Below are positions 6,661-8,343 of a stretch of 8,343 nt of DNA, one piece after another. Both the position numbers and the translations under genes were made by a program. Numbering within the stretch: position 1 is the first letter of the stretch; each line of letters begins with the position of its first letter. Below the pieces are notes generated by a model, which worked only from the letters and a program-made list of their open reading frames with translations, ran no database searches and was not told the DNA's origin. The DNA is from an uncultured Eubacteriales bacterium. GTDB lineage: Bacteria > Bacillota > Clostridia > Lachnospirales > Anaerotignaceae. The stretch covers positions 1-8,343 of the forward strand of contig CABPCX010000065.1 in the NCBI GenBank assembly GCA_902406135.1, read 5' to 3'.

Positions 6661-8343
6661 ATGGGCTTTTTCAATGCAATAGGACTAATCGCCTTAATAG
6701 GCGTGCCAATGATAATAATACTTCATATGCTTAAACGCAAACAGAAGGATGTTATCATTCCAAGTACATATCTTTGGGAACGGGCTGTGGATACCAGTGT
6801 TCAGTCAAAGCCATGGCAGAAACTTAAGAAAAGTCTGCCCCTGATACTCCAGCTTATTGCGGTAACAGCACTGGGCCTTGCGGTTGCAAGGCCTTATATT
6901 TCAGCATTTGGTACTGCGTACAATTATGTTATCGTAATAGACGCTTCGGCGAGTATGAATGCGGAAGATATGGGACAGACAAGGCTTGACTACTCGAAAG
7001 AAAGGGCAGAAAAGCTTATTGATTCGGCTTCTGCCTTAAGCAAGATCACAGTAATTGCAGCTGATGAGTCTCCTTATGTCGTTTATGGGCCTGATACCGA
7101 TAAAGCTAAGGCTGTATCAGCAGTTAAATCCATAAAGCCTACAGGCGGAGGAATAGACACTGATACATTAGAAGGCATAATTGCTTCCGAAGCCGCAAAG
7201 ACAGAAGGCGGAATATATATTTTTACTGACAACGAAAACAGTTTTAAAAATATTGACGCCAATGTGTTCTATGCCGGAAAACAAACTGCCAACTGTGCTA
7301 TAACACTGGCTTCTGCTTCTGAAGGAAGTGTACTTGTTAATGTAAGAAACTATGGAGAAACAGAGGAAGAAAAGACCGTTACTGTTTATCTTGGCAATAT
7401 GGCCGCTGCGGTAAGTGATGTAACTATACCTGCCGGAAGCGAAAGAAGCCTTGTGTTTAAAGACATATACAGCACAAGCGGAGAAATAAGTGTCGTTATG
7501 ACGCCCGAAGATATTCTTCCGTCTGACGATACATACTATATAGCGGTCAATGAAACAGGCGCGGCAAAGGTGCTTTTAGTAAGTGACGGCAATACCTTCT
7601 TGGAAAATGCCTTTGGACTTGTTGAAGGCACCGAAATATATAAGATGACCTCCGATACCATGAAAACGGCGGACCTTACGGGCTATGACCTCTATGTTTT
7701 TGACGGAGTTATGCCTGATGTTATGCCGTCGGACGGAGGACTGTTTATAATAAATCCTCCGGAAGGTAATTCTTATATACCGACAGGAGAGACTAAAGAG
7801 CTTAACTGTTATTCCGAAGGTACATCGGATTTAAGCGGAGGAGAAAATCTTCAGTTCATTATTTCCGAAGCCAAGAATGTCGAAAGACCTTCATGGGCAG
7901 TAACCGAATGTGCTGCCGACGGTGTTCCTCTTATAATGAGAGGGGATAACGGAGGACAGAAGGTATGTGTATTTACTTTTGATATACATAACTCAGACCT
8001 GCCTCTGCTCAAAGAATTTCCCATAATGATATATAATCTTTCCGACTGGTTTGTGCCAGGAAGAATAGGCACACAGGATATAACCAGATGCGGAGAAACT
8101 CTGAGTATAGATGTTTCGGCCGACGCAAATAAGGTTACGGTCGAAAATCCTTCGGGAGATACGAGGGTTGTTGCGCCTCCATTCCCGGCATCGGAATATA
8201 ATGATACGTCAGAAGCGGGATTTTATTATGTTACGTCTGAAAAATCGGACGGAAGCGTACAGGAAACAGTGCTTGCGGTCAATACACTTACAGACGGAGA
8301 ATCCGATTTATCCGCATTATTTGGCCAGGATAAAGAGGGTACT
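6661..8343 (+). CDS. BatA-like membrane protein with von Willebrand factor A domain (3' end outside window)
   Basis: From the ATG at 6661 (AAGGAG at 6649-6654, 6-base spacing) the frame is open to the window edge, giving 561 visible residues and no stop. The N-terminus is a BatA-type membrane domain, with helices at about 4-22 and 59-80 flanking a basic loop (KRKQK at 25-29; STYLWERA at 35-42). A vWA domain follows at about 88-200, beginning with the MIDAS motif DASAS (94-98) in VIVIDASASM and including FTDNEN (188-193), the usual TDG position. The third MIDAS threonine is not certain, since the local sequence is PTGGGIDTDT (160-169). Residues about 205-300 look Ig/CARDB-like. Residues about 302-465 look GATase1-like (AKVLLVSDG, then FDIHNSDLPLLKEFP). 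A third helix expected near the C-terminus would be past the edge. It sits 15 bases after the coiled-coil gene in the same operon. In Bacteroides, Bat genes were linked to aerotolerance, but the role in this lineage is unknown. Confidence 0.9.
   Translation, partial: MGFFNAIGLIALIGVPMIIILHMLKRKQKDVIIPSTYLWERAVDTSVQSKPWQKLKKSLPLILQLIAVTALGLAVARPYISAFGTAYNYVIVIDASASMNAEDMGQTRLDYSKERAEKLIDSASALSKITVIAADESPYVVYGPDTDKAKAVSAVKSIKPTGGGIDTDTLEGIIASEAAKTEGGIYIFTDNENSFKNIDANVFYAGKQTANCAITLASASEGSVLVNVRNYGETEEEKTVTVYLGNMAAAVSDVTIPAGSERSLVFKDIYSTSGEISVVMTPEDILPSDDTYYIAVNETGAAKVLLVSDGNTFLENAFGLVEGTEIYKMTSDTMKTADLTGYDLYVFDGVMPDVMPSDGGLFIINPPEGNSYIPTGETKELNCYSEGTSDLSGGENLQFIISEAKNVERPSWAVTECAADGVPLIMRGDNGGQKVCVFTFDIHNSDLPLLKEFPIMIYNLSDWFVPGRIGTQDITRCGETLSIDVSADANKVTVENPSGDTRVVAPPFPASEYNDTSEAGFYYVTSEKSDGSVQETVLAVNTLTDGESDLSALFGQDKEGT

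Overview
The window looks like chromosomal DNA from a low-GC Gram-positive bacterium of the Clostridia, possibly Lachnospiraceae-like. This rests on AT-rich sequence, strong purine-rich Shine-Dalgarno sites before every complete gene, a protein set typical of Firmicutes, and tight co-directional packing. It is an inference: there is no rRNA or other phylogenetic marker here. I see no mobile element, CRISPR array, tRNA or rRNA.

Layout. Bases 1-452 hold the last ~149 codons of a UvrD/Rep-family superfamily-1 helicase, ending just before a convincing intrinsic terminator (503-543). A ~330-base intergenic stretch (453-779) follows. It contains that terminator, a long imperfect hairpin (581-636) and a weak candidate promoter. 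Then comes one same-strand gene train: (1) a large multi-domain membrane protein with a GATase1-like domain (780-3287); (2) an ABC-transporter ATPase (3289-4218); (3) an ABC-2-type permease (4211-5080); (4) a membrane-anchored coiled-coil protein with an E/G/Q-rich linker (5086-6645); (5) a BatA/von Willebrand factor A membrane protein that runs off the right edge (6661->8343). Junctions are +1, -8, +5 and +15 bases, so this is almost certainly one operon.

How the genes may work together. ATPase and permease form a transporter pair of the GldA/GldF or NosY/NosF kind. The three other products are membrane-anchored. By the positive-inside rule, each appears to place its large soluble part outside the cytoplasm. 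The first and last proteins seem to share an ectodomain plan (an Ig-like beta module followed by a GATase1-like module), with the vWA domain added in the last. This resembles the widespread but poorly understood Bat/vWA gene clusters, which usually also carry a MoxR AAA+ ATPase and a DUF58 protein. Neither is visible here; both could lie past the right edge. The substrate and function are unknown, and I regard this operon as the most interesting content of the window.
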